Shown here: in pieces, positions 8,145 through 16,343 of the stretch | Layout of the letters: each line of letters begins with the position of its first letter | Position numbering within the stretch: position 1 is the stretch's first letter | Source of the DNA: Propionibacteriales bacterium | Lineage (GTDB): Bacteria > Actinomycetota > Actinomycetes > Propionibacteriales > Nocardioidaceae | Direction: 5' to 3' | Assembly: GCA_013821195.1 (NCBI GenBank) | Contig: JACDHG010000004.1 | Span: 1-37,300, forward strand | DNA length: 37,300 nt | Notes under the pieces: model-generated | Databases searched by the model: none | What the model was told of the DNA's origin: nothing | Seen by the model: only the letters and a program-made list of their open reading frames with translations | Translations under genes and position numbers: made by a program

Positions 8145-9034
8145 CGTCAGTGACATCGTCGTGGAACTTTCACGAGGGTGACGAGATCGCCCCCGGGCTG
8201 ACCGCAGAGCGGCTGCTCGGGGGTGGTTCCTCGTTCGAGGCCTACCTCGCGTTCGACTCGCTGCGATACTGCCCAGTCGTGGTGAAGATGGTACGACCGG
8301 ACCGGGTCGAGGATGAGTCGACGCTGCGCGGGCTTGAGCGTGAGGCCGACGTGATCGGGCTCGTCAACCACCCCGCGATTGTGCGAGGCTTCCATGCCGT
8401 GCTGACTGGCCCGAGGCCCTACGTCATGCTGGAGAGTCTCGACGGCCCCCGCCTCTCTACCCTCATCCGCAAGAACTCCCACCTGCCCTTGGAGCAGGTG
8501 CTCCCGCTGGGGATCGAGCTGTGCTCCGCTGCGCACTACCTCGGCCAGCTCGACCTCGTGCACCTCGACATCAAGCCGAGCAACGTCATCATGGGTGCAC
8601 CGGCTCGCCTGATCGACCTCAGCGTGGCGCGCGACAGTCAGGCGGCAGCAAGGCTTGTCGACCCGATCGGCACCGACGCCTACATGGCACCAGAGCAATG
8701 TGTCCCGGGCGAGCATGGGCTGCCAGGCTTCGCGTCGGACGTCTGGGGGATCGGCGCCACCCTCTTCCATGCGCTTGCGGGCTACCGCCCCTTCGACAAG
8801 GGCAGCGGATCCAGGGACGCGTCACCGTCGCAGCTGTGGCCACAACTGGTCGACGCGCCGTACGACCTACCAGCTTTCATCCCCGCCGAGGTCGCCCAGC
8901 CTGTTCTCATCTGCCTCAACAAGAACCCCGTCGACCGCCCGACCCCGGTCGACCTGGCGGAGATGCTCGCCGGCTTGCTCGAGCAGATGCCCCGACCACG
9001 GCTCGCCGGCTTCAAGATATCGGCGATTCGCTGA
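8141..9034 (+). CDS. Soluble serine/threonine protein kinase
   Basis: 297 residues, starting with the GTG that overlaps the previous stop codon (GTGA), so it is probably translated by coupling; a second GTG at 8150 is possible. It is a full Hanks-type kinase domain: Gly-rich loop LLGGGSSF (26-32), Lys49, helix-C Glu67, catalytic HLDIKPSN with Asp143 and Asn148, and activation segment GTDAYMAPEQ (177-186). The usual DFG is DLS with Asp159, so the Mg-binding Asp is kept. There is no transmembrane segment or PASTA sensor domain, so it acts in the cytoplasm. Its stop is one base from the stop of the convergent response regulator. Substrates are unknown; the neighbouring two-component proteins are plausible. 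Confidence 0.9.
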   Translation: MTSVTSSWNFHEGDEIAPGLTAERLLGGGSSFEAYLAFDSLRYCPVVVKMVRPDRVEDESTLRGLEREADVIGLVNHPAIVRGFHAVLTGPRPYVMLESLDGPRLSTLIRKNSHLPLEQVLPLGIELCSAAHYLGQLDLVHLDIKPSNVIMGAPARLIDLSVARDSQAAARLVDPIGTDAYMAPEQCVPGEHGLPGFASDVWGIGATLFHALAGYRPFDKGSGSRDASPSQLWPQLVDAPYDLPAFIPAEVAQPVLICLNKNPVDRPTPVDLAEMLAGLLEQMPRPRLAGFKISAIR

Positions 9035-9035
9035 G

Positions 9036-9707
9036 TTAGGCCAGGTCGAACCGATAGCCCATACCGCGCACTGTCGTGATGAGGCTGGCGCCGAGCTTCT
9101 TGCGCAGGTAGCCGACATAGACGTCAACGATGTTCGACCCGGGGTCGAACTCGTAACCCCACACATGTGAGAGCAGCTGCTCCCGCGAGAGCACCTGGCC
9201 TGGGTGGCGCAAGAACATCTCCGCCAGGAGGAACTCGCGCGCAGACAGCTCCACTGCTCTGCCTGCCACGGTCACCTCCCGGCGTACCAAGTCGAGTCGG
9301 ACGTTGCCGCCCTCGATCACGGTCTTCTCCTCGCCTGCGGCGGAGCTCCCCCGCAGCCGCAGCCGGACCCGGGCGAGCAGCTCGGCGAACCGGAACGGCT
9401 TGGGCATGTAGTCGTCCGCGCCGCCCTCAAGACCTCGCACGGTGTCGGTGACGGAGTCTCGCGCGGTCAGCACGATGACCGGCAAGGAGCTGCCAGACCC
9501 GCGCATCCGCTTCAGCACGGTGTAGCCGTCGATGTCGGGGAGACCGATGTCGAGGATGGCGAGGTCGAACTCGCCGGTGAGCGCGTAGTCGAGCCCGATG
9601 ACGCCGCTCGACACCACTGTCGGAGTGAACCCTTCGGCTCGCAGTCCCTTCTCCAGGAAGGATGCGATCCGCGGCTCGTCCTCGACGATGAGCACCCGGT
9701 TCACCAT
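9036..9707 (-). CDS. OmpR/PhoB-family response regulator
   Basis: 223 residues. The receiver domain (about 1-118) has the acidic pocket Glu9/Asp10, phospho-acceptor Asp53 in LAILDIGLPD, Thr81 and Lys103 (MPKPF). The C-terminal winged-helix DNA-binding domain (about 130-223) ends in TTVRGMGYRFD. It overlaps the sensor-kinase gene by 7 bases, making a standard pair. Regulators of this class bind direct repeats with an 11-base period, as in the two composite boxes flanking this island. MprA/CseB/TcrA-like envelope regulators are the closest functional analogues I would name. Confidence 0.93.
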   Translation of the reverse strand: MVNRVLIVEDEPRIASFLEKGLRAEGFTPTVVSSGVIGLDYALTGEFDLAILDIGLPDIDGYTVLKRMRGSGSSLPVIVLTARDSVTDTVRGLEGGADDYMPKPFRFAELLARVRLRLRGSSAAGEEKTVIEGGNVRLDLVRREVTVAGRAVELSAREFLLAEMFLRHPGQVLSREQLLSHVWGYEFDPGSNIVDVYVGYLRKKLGASLITTVRGMGYRFDLA

Positions 9708-11122
9708 GGCGTAGCGGCCCTCTCAGTGGGGATGGTCATCGTGAACGTGGCCCCACGGCCGGGCGCTGAGTCTACACATACGTTACCGGAGTGTGCCTCG
9801 ACGATGGCCCGCACAATGGCGAGTCCGAGTCCGCTCCCTTGGCTTGCTCCATTGTCCTGCGTGAACCGCTCGAAGATGTCCCCATTGAGGTCCGTGGCCA
9901 CGCCGGTGCCGGTATCACGTACCCAGAGCAGAAGCCGGTGTTCGTCGAGCCGGGTCCCGAGAGCGATGGCATCCTCGTCGTCGGTGTGGCGCACGGCGTT
10001 GCTCGCCAGCTGCAGCGCCGCCTGGGTGATCCGCTGAGGATCCACCCGCACGACACCCTCGGCGTGCTCGTCGACGAGCCACTGGCGAGCCGTCAAGCCG
10101 CGCATCTTGTTGATGAGGGTTCCGGTTAGGACACCTACATCGGTGTCGGTACGCCTCAGGAAGTCCGGACGGCGGCTCTTGGCAAGCAACGTCAGCTCCT
10201 CGACCAGCCGGGCCATTCGATCGAGCTCGTCCAGGACGAGCTCGCGGGTGGCCGCCACCTCCGCGGCGTCGGACTCCTTCATCAGCTCCAGATGACCTCT
10301 CACGATCGTGATCGGTGTCTTCAGCTCGTGCCCTGCATCGTCGAGGAACTGTCGCTGCGTCGCGAATGCGCTCTCGAGCCTGTCGAGCATCGCGTTGAAT
10401 GTCAGCGTCAGGTCGGTCAGGTCGTCGTTGCCGGTGGCGGTGATCCGCTGGGTGAGGTCGGAGTGAGTGATCTCGCCGGCCGTGTCGCGCAGGTCTCGCA
10501 CCGGTCGCAGCAGACGTCCGGCGACGAGGTAGGCGCCCACTGCGACCGCGAGCAGCGCAAGACCTGCCACAGCGGCGTACGTGCGCATCTGACTGGCCAG
10601 ATCAGCGCGGATGTCCCCCATGAAATAGGCGAACACGGCGGCTCCCGGCCCGCCGGGTCCCTGGACCGGTTTGACGGCCACCCGCACGTCTCCAAAACGC
10701 GTCTCGACCTCGCGGATGTCTCCGTCCGCGGCCATCTCGGCGACCAGCCTCTCGAAGTCCGGATCGTTGGCGAGCTCCTTGTGCCCGCCTGGGAGGCGAC
10801 GCTGGATCGCACCGTCCCAGAACGCCAGGATCAGCTCGTCCTCGTTCGGGACGTTGCTGCGCAGCTCGGCCGTCAGCAGGGCCTGGGTCGACGAGTAGCG
10901 AGTCCCCGAATCGTCACCGCGCTTCGTCAGCCGCTCGAACTCGGCAACCTCCTGCGAGATGGCCGCTGCGACGTTGTCGTTGAGCCGGTGCGCCTGCAGG
11001 GTGTAGACGGCTATGCCTGCTCCCGACAGCGCGAGCCCGGTGAGGAGCACCACCGCAAAGGTGATGCGAAACCTGACCGGGACGGTCATCGACCAAGGTC
11101 GTCGCGTGGACCGGGTCATCAT
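9701..11122 (-). CDS. Membrane sensor histidine kinase
   Basis: About 473 residues from the ATG at 11122 (an adjacent ATG at 11119 has slightly better spacing to GAGG). TM1 is near residues 20-43 and TM2 near 182-204, enclosing about 140 residues of external sensor domain. A HAMP linker follows, then the dimerisation box DDAGHELKTPIT with His265, the N-box ASNAVRHT, G1 DTGTGV, F-box FERF and G2 GSGLGLAIV. It would phosphorylate the overlapping response regulator. It follows the Asp-rich secreted protein gene by about 45 bases, suggesting the three form one operon and that the secreted protein relates to the signal. Confidence 0.93.
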   Translation of the reverse strand: MMTRSTRRPWSMTVPVRFRITFAVVLLTGLALSGAGIAVYTLQAHRLNDNVAAAISQEVAEFERLTKRGDDSGTRYSSTQALLTAELRSNVPNEDELILAFWDGAIQRRLPGGHKELANDPDFERLVAEMAADGDIREVETRFGDVRVAVKPVQGPGGPGAAVFAYFMGDIRADLASQMRTYAAVAGLALLAVAVGAYLVAGRLLRPVRDLRDTAGEITHSDLTQRITATGNDDLTDLTLTFNAMLDRLESAFATQRQFLDDAGHELKTPITIVRGHLELMKESDAAEVAATRELVLDELDRMARLVEELTLLAKSRRPDFLRRTDTDVGVLTGTLINKMRGLTARQWLVDEHAEGVVRVDPQRITQAALQLASNAVRHTDDEDAIALGTRLDEHRLLLWVRDTGTGVATDLNGDIFERFTQDNGASQGSGLGLAIVRAIVEAHSGNVCVDSAPGRGATFTMTIPTERAATPW

Positions 11123-11166
11123 CGCCTCGCCACGCCCTCGAAGAGTGAGCCCCAGAGCAGCCACTC

Positions 11167-11637
11167 TCAGTCGTCACCGGCGCCGTCATCGTCATCGTCG
11201 TCGCCGTCGTCATCGTCATCGTAGTCTTCATCGTCTTCATCGTCATCGTCGTTGTCGTCGGCCTCATCGTCGACCGGCTCCGGCGTGGGGTAGACGACAT
11301 CGACATCGTCCGATCCGTCGTCGTCGACTCCGCTGTCGTCATCGCGCCTGCCGTCGTCCCCGCCGCTCGGTGAGTCGTCGTCGCTGGCGCGGAGTGCGTC
11401 GTCGACTCGGGCGGGCTCCCGGTCGCCGTCTCCGCCATCGGCTGCCGACCGCGTCTGCTCGGCGGTGGCTTCCTTGCCGGTCGATGCGTCCGCAGTTGCA
11501 TCCACGTCGCGAGTCATCACGATGGGGTCACCGATATCGGGGAGCTGGGCGTCATCGACCAAGGAGCCTGCGGTGAAGGCACCGGCGGCAGCGATCACCG
11601 CGGCAAGGCCGACCGCGAGCTTGGATGAGACGAACAT
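11167..11637 (-). CDS. Secreted Asp-rich acidic protein in the two-component operon
   Basis: 156 residues from the ATG at 11637. Residues 1-24 form a signal peptide (MFVSSKL and a hydrophobic Ala/Gly core). The mature protein is strongly acidic and ends in long Asp/Glu runs over the last 50 residues. The start is chosen because upstream in-frame codons give no export signal and cross the regulatory palindrome. It is first in the operon with the sensor kinase and regulator. Such acidic tails can bind divalent cations or cationic peptides; here it may be the sensed ligand, a cation buffer or a regulon output. No family is recognised. Its DNA is a near-trinucleotide GAC/GAT repeat. Confidence 0.75.
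   Translation of the reverse strand: MFVSSKLAVGLAAVIAAAGAFTAGSLVDDAQLPDIGDPIVMTRDVDATADASTGKEATAEQTRSAADGGDGDREPARVDDALRASDDDSPSGGDDGRRDDDSGVDDDGSDDVDVVYPTPEPVDDEADDNDDDDEDDEDYDDDDDGDDDDDDGAGDD
11171..11265. repeat. GTC/ATC trinucleotide-like low-complexity tract
   Basis: The plus strand runs as imperfect GTC and ATC triplets for roughly 95 bases and encodes, on the minus strand, the Asp/Glu tail of the acidic secreted protein. Triplet expansion or contraction would change the tail length without a frameshift. Confidence 0.7.
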
Positions 11638-11657
11638 CAGCCCAGACTGCCCGACCG

Positions 11658-11696
11658 GTATCAGACGCAGATGAGCCGACGATGAGAACATTCTCA
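11658..11696 (-). promoter_or_regulatory. Composite box B: same TGAGA-N4-TCTCA palindrome and 11-base CTCA repeats
   Basis: On the minus strand, TGAGA-N4-TCTCA (11696 down to 11683) is followed by a second CTCA 11 bases further (11675-11672) and a CTGA another 11 bases on (11664-11661). This copies the layout of box A. It lies 25-60 bases upstream of the acidic secreted protein start at 11637 and between it and the divergent efflux-pump gene. The overlap with the expected -35 region fits activation by a PhoB-class regulator (inference). Confidence 0.6.
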
Positions 11697-11788
11697 TCAA
11701 CCGCGGTCGCGCTTGGCATGGAAGCATCCGGAGGGCCCCGGTGTTGCGTGGGCATGGCCCGTCGAACTCAGCGCGCCCCAAGCGACTC

Positions 11789-13225
11789 ATGAGCGACCAT
11801 GCCGTCGGAGGTGCTGGTGCAGGCTCCGGGCTGCGCTACAGCTCGTCGGCTGGCCGCTGGGTGCTCGTGGCAGCAGTGCTCGGGTCGGGCATGGCGCTCC
11901 TGGACGGGACCGTCGTCAACGTCGCCCTACGGACGATCGGGCGCGACCTCGACGCGAGCCTCGCCCAACTGCAGTGGATCAGCAACGGCTACCTCCTGTC
12001 ACTCGCTTCGCTGATCTTGCTCGGCGGATCACTCGGCGACCACTTCGGGCGGCGCCGCATCTTCGTCGTGGGCGTGGTCTGGTTCGCGCTCGCGTCTCTC
12101 GCGTGCGGAGCCGCTTCGAATGCCGATCAGCTCATTGCCGCGCGGTTGCTGCAGGGAGTGGGCGCCGCCCTGCTGACGCCAGGGAGCCTGGCCATGATCC
12201 AAGGATCCTTCCATCCGGCGGAACGCGCCCGCGCGATCGGCGCCTGGTCGGGGTTGGGTGGCATTGCCGCCGCCATCGGGCCATTCGTCGGCGGATACCT
12301 GGTCGAGTTCGCGAGCTGGCGTTGGGTGTTCCTCCTCAACCTGCCGCTGGCAGTGGTCACCATCGTCATCGCTCAGCAGCACGTGCCCGAGACCCGCAAC
12401 CCCGAGTCGGTGCCGGGCTTCGACGTGCTTGGCGCTGTCCTGGGCATACTCGGGCTGGCCGGAGTGACGTTCGCACTCATCCAGTCCGAGACCCTCCCCG
12501 TGTGGGCTGTCGTGGGGAGCGCGGTGGTCGGAGTCGTCTCGTTCGTCGCCTTCGTGCTGGTGGAGCGGTCCAGCGCGCACGCGATGATGTCGACTTCACT
12601 GTTCGCCTCCCGCCAGTTCAGCGCTGCGAACCTGATGACCCTGCTGGTGTACGCGGCCCTGGGTGGAGTCATCTTCTTCCTGGTCCTCCAGCTCCAGACC
12701 GTGGCTGACTACGGTGCCCTCAAGGCTGGCCTCGCGACGCTGCCGATCACCGTGGTCATGCTGTTCCTGGCCGCTCGTGGCGGGCAGCTCGCCGTGCGCA
12801 TCGGACCTCGGATCCCGATGACCTTCGGCCCGTTCGTGTGCGCGGCGGGTCTTGTGCTGCTCAGCGGTGTTGGCGCCGATGCGTCGTACTGGCTCGACGT
12901 CTTCCCGGGCGTCACGGTCTTCGCACTCGGACTCGCGCTGCTCGTGGCACCGCTGACGTCGACCGTGTTGGCGGCTGCCCCGGATCGCAACGCGGGGGTC
13001 GCGAGCGGGATCAACAACGCTGTCGCCCGCGCCGGGTCTCTCTTGGCTGTGGCCGCCCTTCCTGCGGCCGTGGGTCTGAGCGGTGCCGACTACGCGCGAC
13101 CGTCCGCCTTCGACGCAGGTTACGACCGGGCCGTGTGGATCAGTGCCGCCATGCTCGTCGTCGGGGGCGTCGTGTCGTGGCTGTTCATCCGCAACCCACT
13201 CGTCGAGCGAAGGGAACAGGTCTAG
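11789..13225 (+). CDS. DHA2-family (EmrB/QacA-type) MFS drug/proton antiporter
   Basis: 478 residues from the ATG at 11789 (MSDHAVGG); a GTG at 11741 is in frame but adds a non-membrane lead crossing the divergent promoter. About 14 hydrophobic helices are visible. Motif A appears as [12 protein letters not shown] after TM2, and the antiporter motif [21 protein letters not shown] in TM5-6 is typical of multidrug and antibiotic exporters. The substrate is unknown. It is divergent from the acidic-protein operon and shares its promoter region with box B. Its stop overlaps the BsaP stop by 4 bases on the opposite strand. Confidence 0.88.
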   Translation: MSDHAVGGAGAGSGLRYSSSAGRWVLVAAVLGSGMALLDGTVVNVALRTIGRDLDASLAQLQWISNGYLLSLASLILLGGSLGDHFGRRRIFVVGVVWFALASLACGAASNADQLIAARLLQGVGAALLTPGSLAMIQGSFHPAERARAIGAWSGLGGIAAAIGPFVGGYLVEFASWRWVFLLNLPLAVVTIVIAQQHVPETRNPESVPGFDVLGAVLGILGLAGVTFALIQSETLPVWAVVGSAVVGVVSFVAFVLVERSSAHAMMSTSLFASRQFSAANLMTLLVYAALGGVIFFLVLQLQTVADYGALKAGLATLPITVVMLFLAARGGQLAVRIGPRIPMTFGPFVCAAGLVLLSGVGADASYWLDVFPGVTVFALGLALLVAPLTSTVLAAAPDRNAGVASGINNAVARAGSLLAVAALPAAVGLSGADYARPSAFDAGYDRAVWISAAMLVVGGVVSWLFIRNPLVERREQV

Positions 13226-13470
13226 ACGATGCCACCGTGTGTCGAGCAGCGGGCCGACCAACCACGAGGCACCACCTGCACGACCATCCGGCGTCGGCAC
13301 AGCGGACAGTAGCGGGGCGGCTCCAGCTGCCGGTGGGCGAGGCAGGTCGTGTGGTCTCGGGCCTTGAGTGGTTCGCCGCAGAGGTCGCAGTACGTCGCCG
13401 TAGGTGACACCTGCGTCGGCTGCCCAGGCACCGATTCCCCTGACCCGACGGGAGGTGGCAAGGCGCTCAT
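13222..13470 (-). CDS. bsaP: Biotin synthase auxiliary protein, zinc-ribbon-like
   Basis: 82 residues with cysteines in zinc-ribbon or cluster-binding spacing: CDLC (28-31), Cys43, CPLC (55-58) and Cys74. It overlaps the bioB stop codon as ATGA and follows bioB directly. A small Cys-rich protein in exactly this place in actinobacteria is BsaP, which is needed for biotin synthase activity and is thought to help rebuild its iron-sulfur cluster. The identification rests on size, cysteine pattern and coupling to bioB. Residues 1-25 are probably disordered. Confidence 0.78.
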   Translation of the reverse strand: MSALPPPVGSGESVPGQPTQVSPTATYCDLCGEPLKARDHTTCLAHRQLEPPRYCPLCRRRMVVQVVPRGWSARCSTHGGIV

Positions 13471-14471
13471 AGCGTCTTCGAGAGCTCCTTGATCGGCATC
13501 TGCAGCTCGCCCAGCAGTGCGACGTCGTCGTCGGGCTCCCGACCGAGTGTCGTGAGGTAGTTGCCCACGATGACGGCGTTGATCCCGCCGAGCAGCCCGT
13601 CACGCGTCCCGAGGTCGCCGAGGGTGATCTCGCGTCCACCGGCATACCGCAGGATGGTGCGCGGCATCGCCAGCCGGAACGCCGCGACCGTGCGCAGCGC
13701 ATCCCCCGAGCCCATGATCGGCAGGTCCCCGAACGGCGTGCCCGGGCGAGGGTTGAGGAAGTTGAGCGGTACCTCGTGCGGGTCGAGTGCTGCAAGCTGG
13801 GCCGCAAGCTCGGCGCGCTGCTCCAGCGTCTCGCCCATCCCGACGAGTCCACCGCAGCACAGCTCGATCCCGGCGGCCCTCACCATCTCGCAGGTCTGCA
13901 ACCGCTCCTCGTACGAGTGGGTCGTGACGACCTGTGAGAAGTAGCTCCTGGCGGCCTCGAGGTTGTGGTTGTAGCGGTGCACACCCATCTCGACGAGCTG
14001 GTCGACCTGCTCCTGGGTGAGCATGCCGAGGGAGCAGGCGATGTTGATGTCGACCTCGGCCTGGATCGACTTGATGCCCGCTCGCACCTGGGTGAGCAGC
14101 CGTTCGTCCGGCCCGCGCACTGCCGCCACGATGCAGAACTCCGACGCCCCGGTCGCGGCTGTCTGCTTCGCCGCCTCGACGAGCTCGGGGATGTTGAGCC
14201 ACACAGCACGCACCGGCGACGAGAACTGGCCCGACTGCGAGCAGAAGTGACAGTCCTCCGGGCAGCCGCCGGTCTTCAGCGACACGATCCCCTCGACCTC
14301 GACCTCGGGGCCGCACCAGGCCATCCGCACCTCGTGGGCAAGCTCCAACAGGGCAGCCAGTGCCGTCTCGGACAGCCGAAGCACCTCGACAAGCTGCGCC
14401 TCGGTCAGCCCGCGTCCTTCGTCGAGGACCTGTGCTCGGGCGACGGCGAGGATGTGGAGGGCGTCAGTCAC
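13467..14471 (-). CDS. bioB: Biotin synthase
   Basis: 334-residue radical-SAM enzyme that inserts sulfur into dethiobiotin. The [4Fe-4S] motif is CPEDCHFC (Cys70, Cys74, Cys77). The N-terminal helix precedes a TIM barrel with the expected GGLVGMGET and [11 protein letters not shown] segments. The start is GTG at 14471. A TAGGTT hexamer ends 6 bases before it, so the transcript is probably leaderless. The gene is coupled to bsaP and divergent from bioA. Confidence 0.95.
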   Translation of the reverse strand: MTDALHILAVARAQVLDEGRGLTEAQLVEVLRLSETALAALLELAHEVRMAWCGPEVEVEGIVSLKTGGCPEDCHFCSQSGQFSSPVRAVWLNIPELVEAAKQTAATGASEFCIVAAVRGPDERLLTQVRAGIKSIQAEVDINIACSLGMLTQEQVDQLVEMGVHRYNHNLEAARSYFSQVVTTHSYEERLQTCEMVRAAGIELCCGGLVGMGETLEQRAELAAQLAALDPHEVPLNFLNPRPGTPFGDLPIMGSGDALRTVAAFRLAMPRTILRYAGGREITLGDLGTRDGLLGGINAVIVGNYLTTLGREPDDDVALLGELQMPIKELSKTL

Positions 14472-14477
14472 GTCTGC

Positions 14478-14483
14478 AACCTA
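14478..14483 (-). promoter_or_regulatory. Probable -10 element of a leaderless bioB transcript
   Basis: Minus-strand TAGGTT lies 6 bases before the GTG start, which places transcription initiation at or next to the start codon. No Shine-Dalgarno sequence is present. The 130-base bioB/bioA gap shows no clear BioQ- or BirA-type palindrome. Confidence 0.45.
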
Positions 14484-14601
14484 TCGGCAAACCGGCAGCC
14501 GGCAAGACCTCCACCTACCGCTCGCCGGGCAACCGCTCCGAGATCGCTCCTCGACCGTCGTACGCCGTGGGAGGGCCGGCGGCGATAGCCTCGGTGTCGC
14601 C

Positions 14602-15885
14602 ATGCCAGACCTCACGGAGTCCCAGCTGCTCGCCTTTGACCGCGACCATCTGTGGCACCCCTACGCGTCGATGACCGCCCCCGGGCCGACGCGGCTCGTC
14701 ACCCACGCTCACGGCGTGCGCCTGCGACTGGGCGGCGGAGCCGAGCTCGTCGACGCGATGTCGTCGTGGTGGTGCGCGATCCATGGTTACCGGCACCCGG
14801 TCCTCGACGAGGCGGTGGGTCGCCAGCTGGGGAGGATGAGTCATGTGATGTTCGGCGGGTTGACTCACGAGCCGGCGATCACGCTCGGGCACCTCCTCGT
14901 CGACCTGACACCCGACCACCTTCAGCATGTGTTCTTCGCCGACTCCGGGTCAGTCGCGGTCGAGGTGGCTCTCAAGATGGCGATCCAGTACCAGCGCGGT
15001 CGCGGCCACCCCGGCAAGAGGAGGGTGATGGCGCTCAGCGGGGGATACCACGGCGACACGCTGGGCGCGATGAGCGTCTGTGACCCCGGCGGGGGCATGC
15101 ACGCGATGTTCGCCGAAGCGCTCCCGCAGCAGGTCTTCACCTCCCGTCCCCCCGCCGGTCTCCAATCGGACACCACTGCCTGGGAGGCCGAGACCCGCGA
15201 GCTCGCGACCCGTCACGCGGCCGAGCTGGCGGCCGTCATCTGTGAACCCGTCCTGCAGGGTGCGGGCGGGATGCACGTCTACAACCCGCGCTGCCTCAGG
15301 GTGCTCCGAGACATCTGCGATGAGCACGGCCTCGTGCTCGTCTTCGACGAGATCGCGACCGGTTTCGGTCGCACCGGCACCTTGTTCGCTGCCGAACACG
15401 CTGGCATCGCCCCCGACATCATGTGCCTCGGCAAGGCACTGACCGGGGGCTACCTCACCCTCTCTGCGGCCCTGTGCTCGACCGAGATCGCAGCAGGGCT
15501 CGGCGCGAGCGAGTCGCGAGTGCTGATGCACGGCCCGACGTTCATGGCGAACCCGCTGGCGTGTGCCGTCGCGGTGGCGAGCGTCAAGCTGCTGGTGGAG
15601 CGGGACTGGTCCGCCGACATCCGCCGGATCGAAACAGCGCTCACATACGGGCTCGCCGCGGCCGGCGCCCTGCCCGGCGTCGTGGATGTCCGCACCCTCG
15701 GTGCCGTTGGGGTGATCCAGCTCGACCGCCCGGTCGACGTCGCCTGCGCCACCGACGCCGCTGCTGCTCGGGGTGTCTGGATCCGCCCCTTCCGCGACCT
15801 TGTCTATGCCATGCCGCCGTACATCACCGGCGACGACGACCTGGCGACGATCTGCAACGCGATGACGGCAGCGGCGGCCGTATGA
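14602..15885 (+). CDS. bioA: Adenosylmethionine-8-amino-7-oxononanoate aminotransferase (DAPA synthase)
   Basis: 427 residues from the ATG at 14602; the in-frame GTG at 14452 would overlap bioB. It is a class III PLP aminotransferase that converts KAPA to DAPA with S-adenosylmethionine. The N-terminal [10 protein letters not shown], substrate-site [16 protein letters not shown]-binding Asp249 in [13 protein letters not shown] and Schiff-base Lys278 in [10 protein letters not shown] are all present. The stop overlaps the bioF' start as ATGA. TAGCCT ends 10 bases before the ATG, so the leader is very short or absent. The enzyme itself looks intact, although its substrate-producing neighbour is not. 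Confidence 0.95.
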   Translation: MPDLTESQLLAFDRDHLWHPYASMTAPGPTRLVTHAHGVRLRLGGGAELVDAMSSWWCAIHGYRHPVLDEAVGRQLGRMSHVMFGGLTHEPAITLGHLLVDLTPDHLQHVFFADSGSVAVEVALKMAIQYQRGRGHPGKRRVMALSGGYHGDTLGAMSVCDPGGGMHAMFAEALPQQVFTSRPPAGLQSDTTAWEAETRELATRHAAELAAVICEPVLQGAGGMHVYNPRCLRVLRDICDEHGLVLVFDEIATGFGRTGTLFAAEHAGIAPDIMCLGKALTGGYLTLSAALCSTEIAAGLGASESRVLMHGPTFMANPLACAVAVASVKLLVERDWSADIRRIETALTYGLAAAGALPGVVDVRTLGAVGVIQLDRPVDVACATDAAAARGVWIRPFRDLVYAMPPYITGDDDLATICNAMTAAAAV

Positions 15886-16343
15886 CGTTCGACGACTGGC
15901 TCAGTCGCCACCAGGAGCAGCGCGCCACGGCGGGCGGAGCCGTGCTCGGATCACACGCTGTCGTCGACCACCTGGTGAACGTCGCCCGCCCGTTCATCTT
16001 CGACACCGGTCTCGCCCCACCGGCAGCCGCAGCCGCCGTACACGTGGTGACCGAGAGTCCCGCGCTGCCACAGCGGGCGCGTGAGCCCGGCGCCCACTTC
16101 GGCAAGGCACTGCGCGTCGAGAGTCCCGCGGGGGCTGTCCTGTCGGTGCCGATGCCAGGGCCTCGCGAGGCGATGGCTGCGCAGACGTCGCTGGCCGGGG
16201 ACGGCATCCGGGTTGGCTGCTTCCGCCCACCCTCGGTGCCCGACGGTGTGAGCCGACCACGCCTTGCTGGGCGGGCATCCCTGACCGAAAGCGAGGTCGA
16301 GACGGTGGCGGATGGACTGACGCAGCTCGGCGCACGCCGATGA
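15882..16343 (+). pseudogene. bioF: Internally deleted 8-amino-7-oxononanoate synthase (bioF remnant)
   Basis: An intact 153-residue frame, but KAPA synthases have about 380-390. Residues 1-18 match the normal N-terminal helix (WLSRHQEQRATAG). From residue 19 on the sequence is the normal C-terminal domain: GAVLG, then ARPFIFDTGLAP (35-46) and GIRVGCFRPPSVP (108-120). Roughly 215-230 central residues are absent, including the PLP lysine and the large catalytic domain. The joint is near base 15936-15940, where a GGGCGG-type microhomology would suit a simple deletion. Overlaps with bioA (ATGA) and bioD (ATGA) are kept, so downstream coupling survives. KAPA synthase activity is not expected. Confidence 0.88.

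Noticed and set aside
11013-11576. Long plus-strand Arg/His-rich frame opposite the sensor kinase and acidic protein genes
   Set aside because: It is the antisense shadow of the GAC/GAT-rich acidic gene; composition is driven by the repeat and it has no gene-like start.
15882-16343. A new short protein family between bioA and bioD
   Set aside because: Both ends match KAPA synthase (WLxxxQxxR start; ARPFIFDTGLAP and VGCFRPPSVP later), so an internally deleted bioF explains it.
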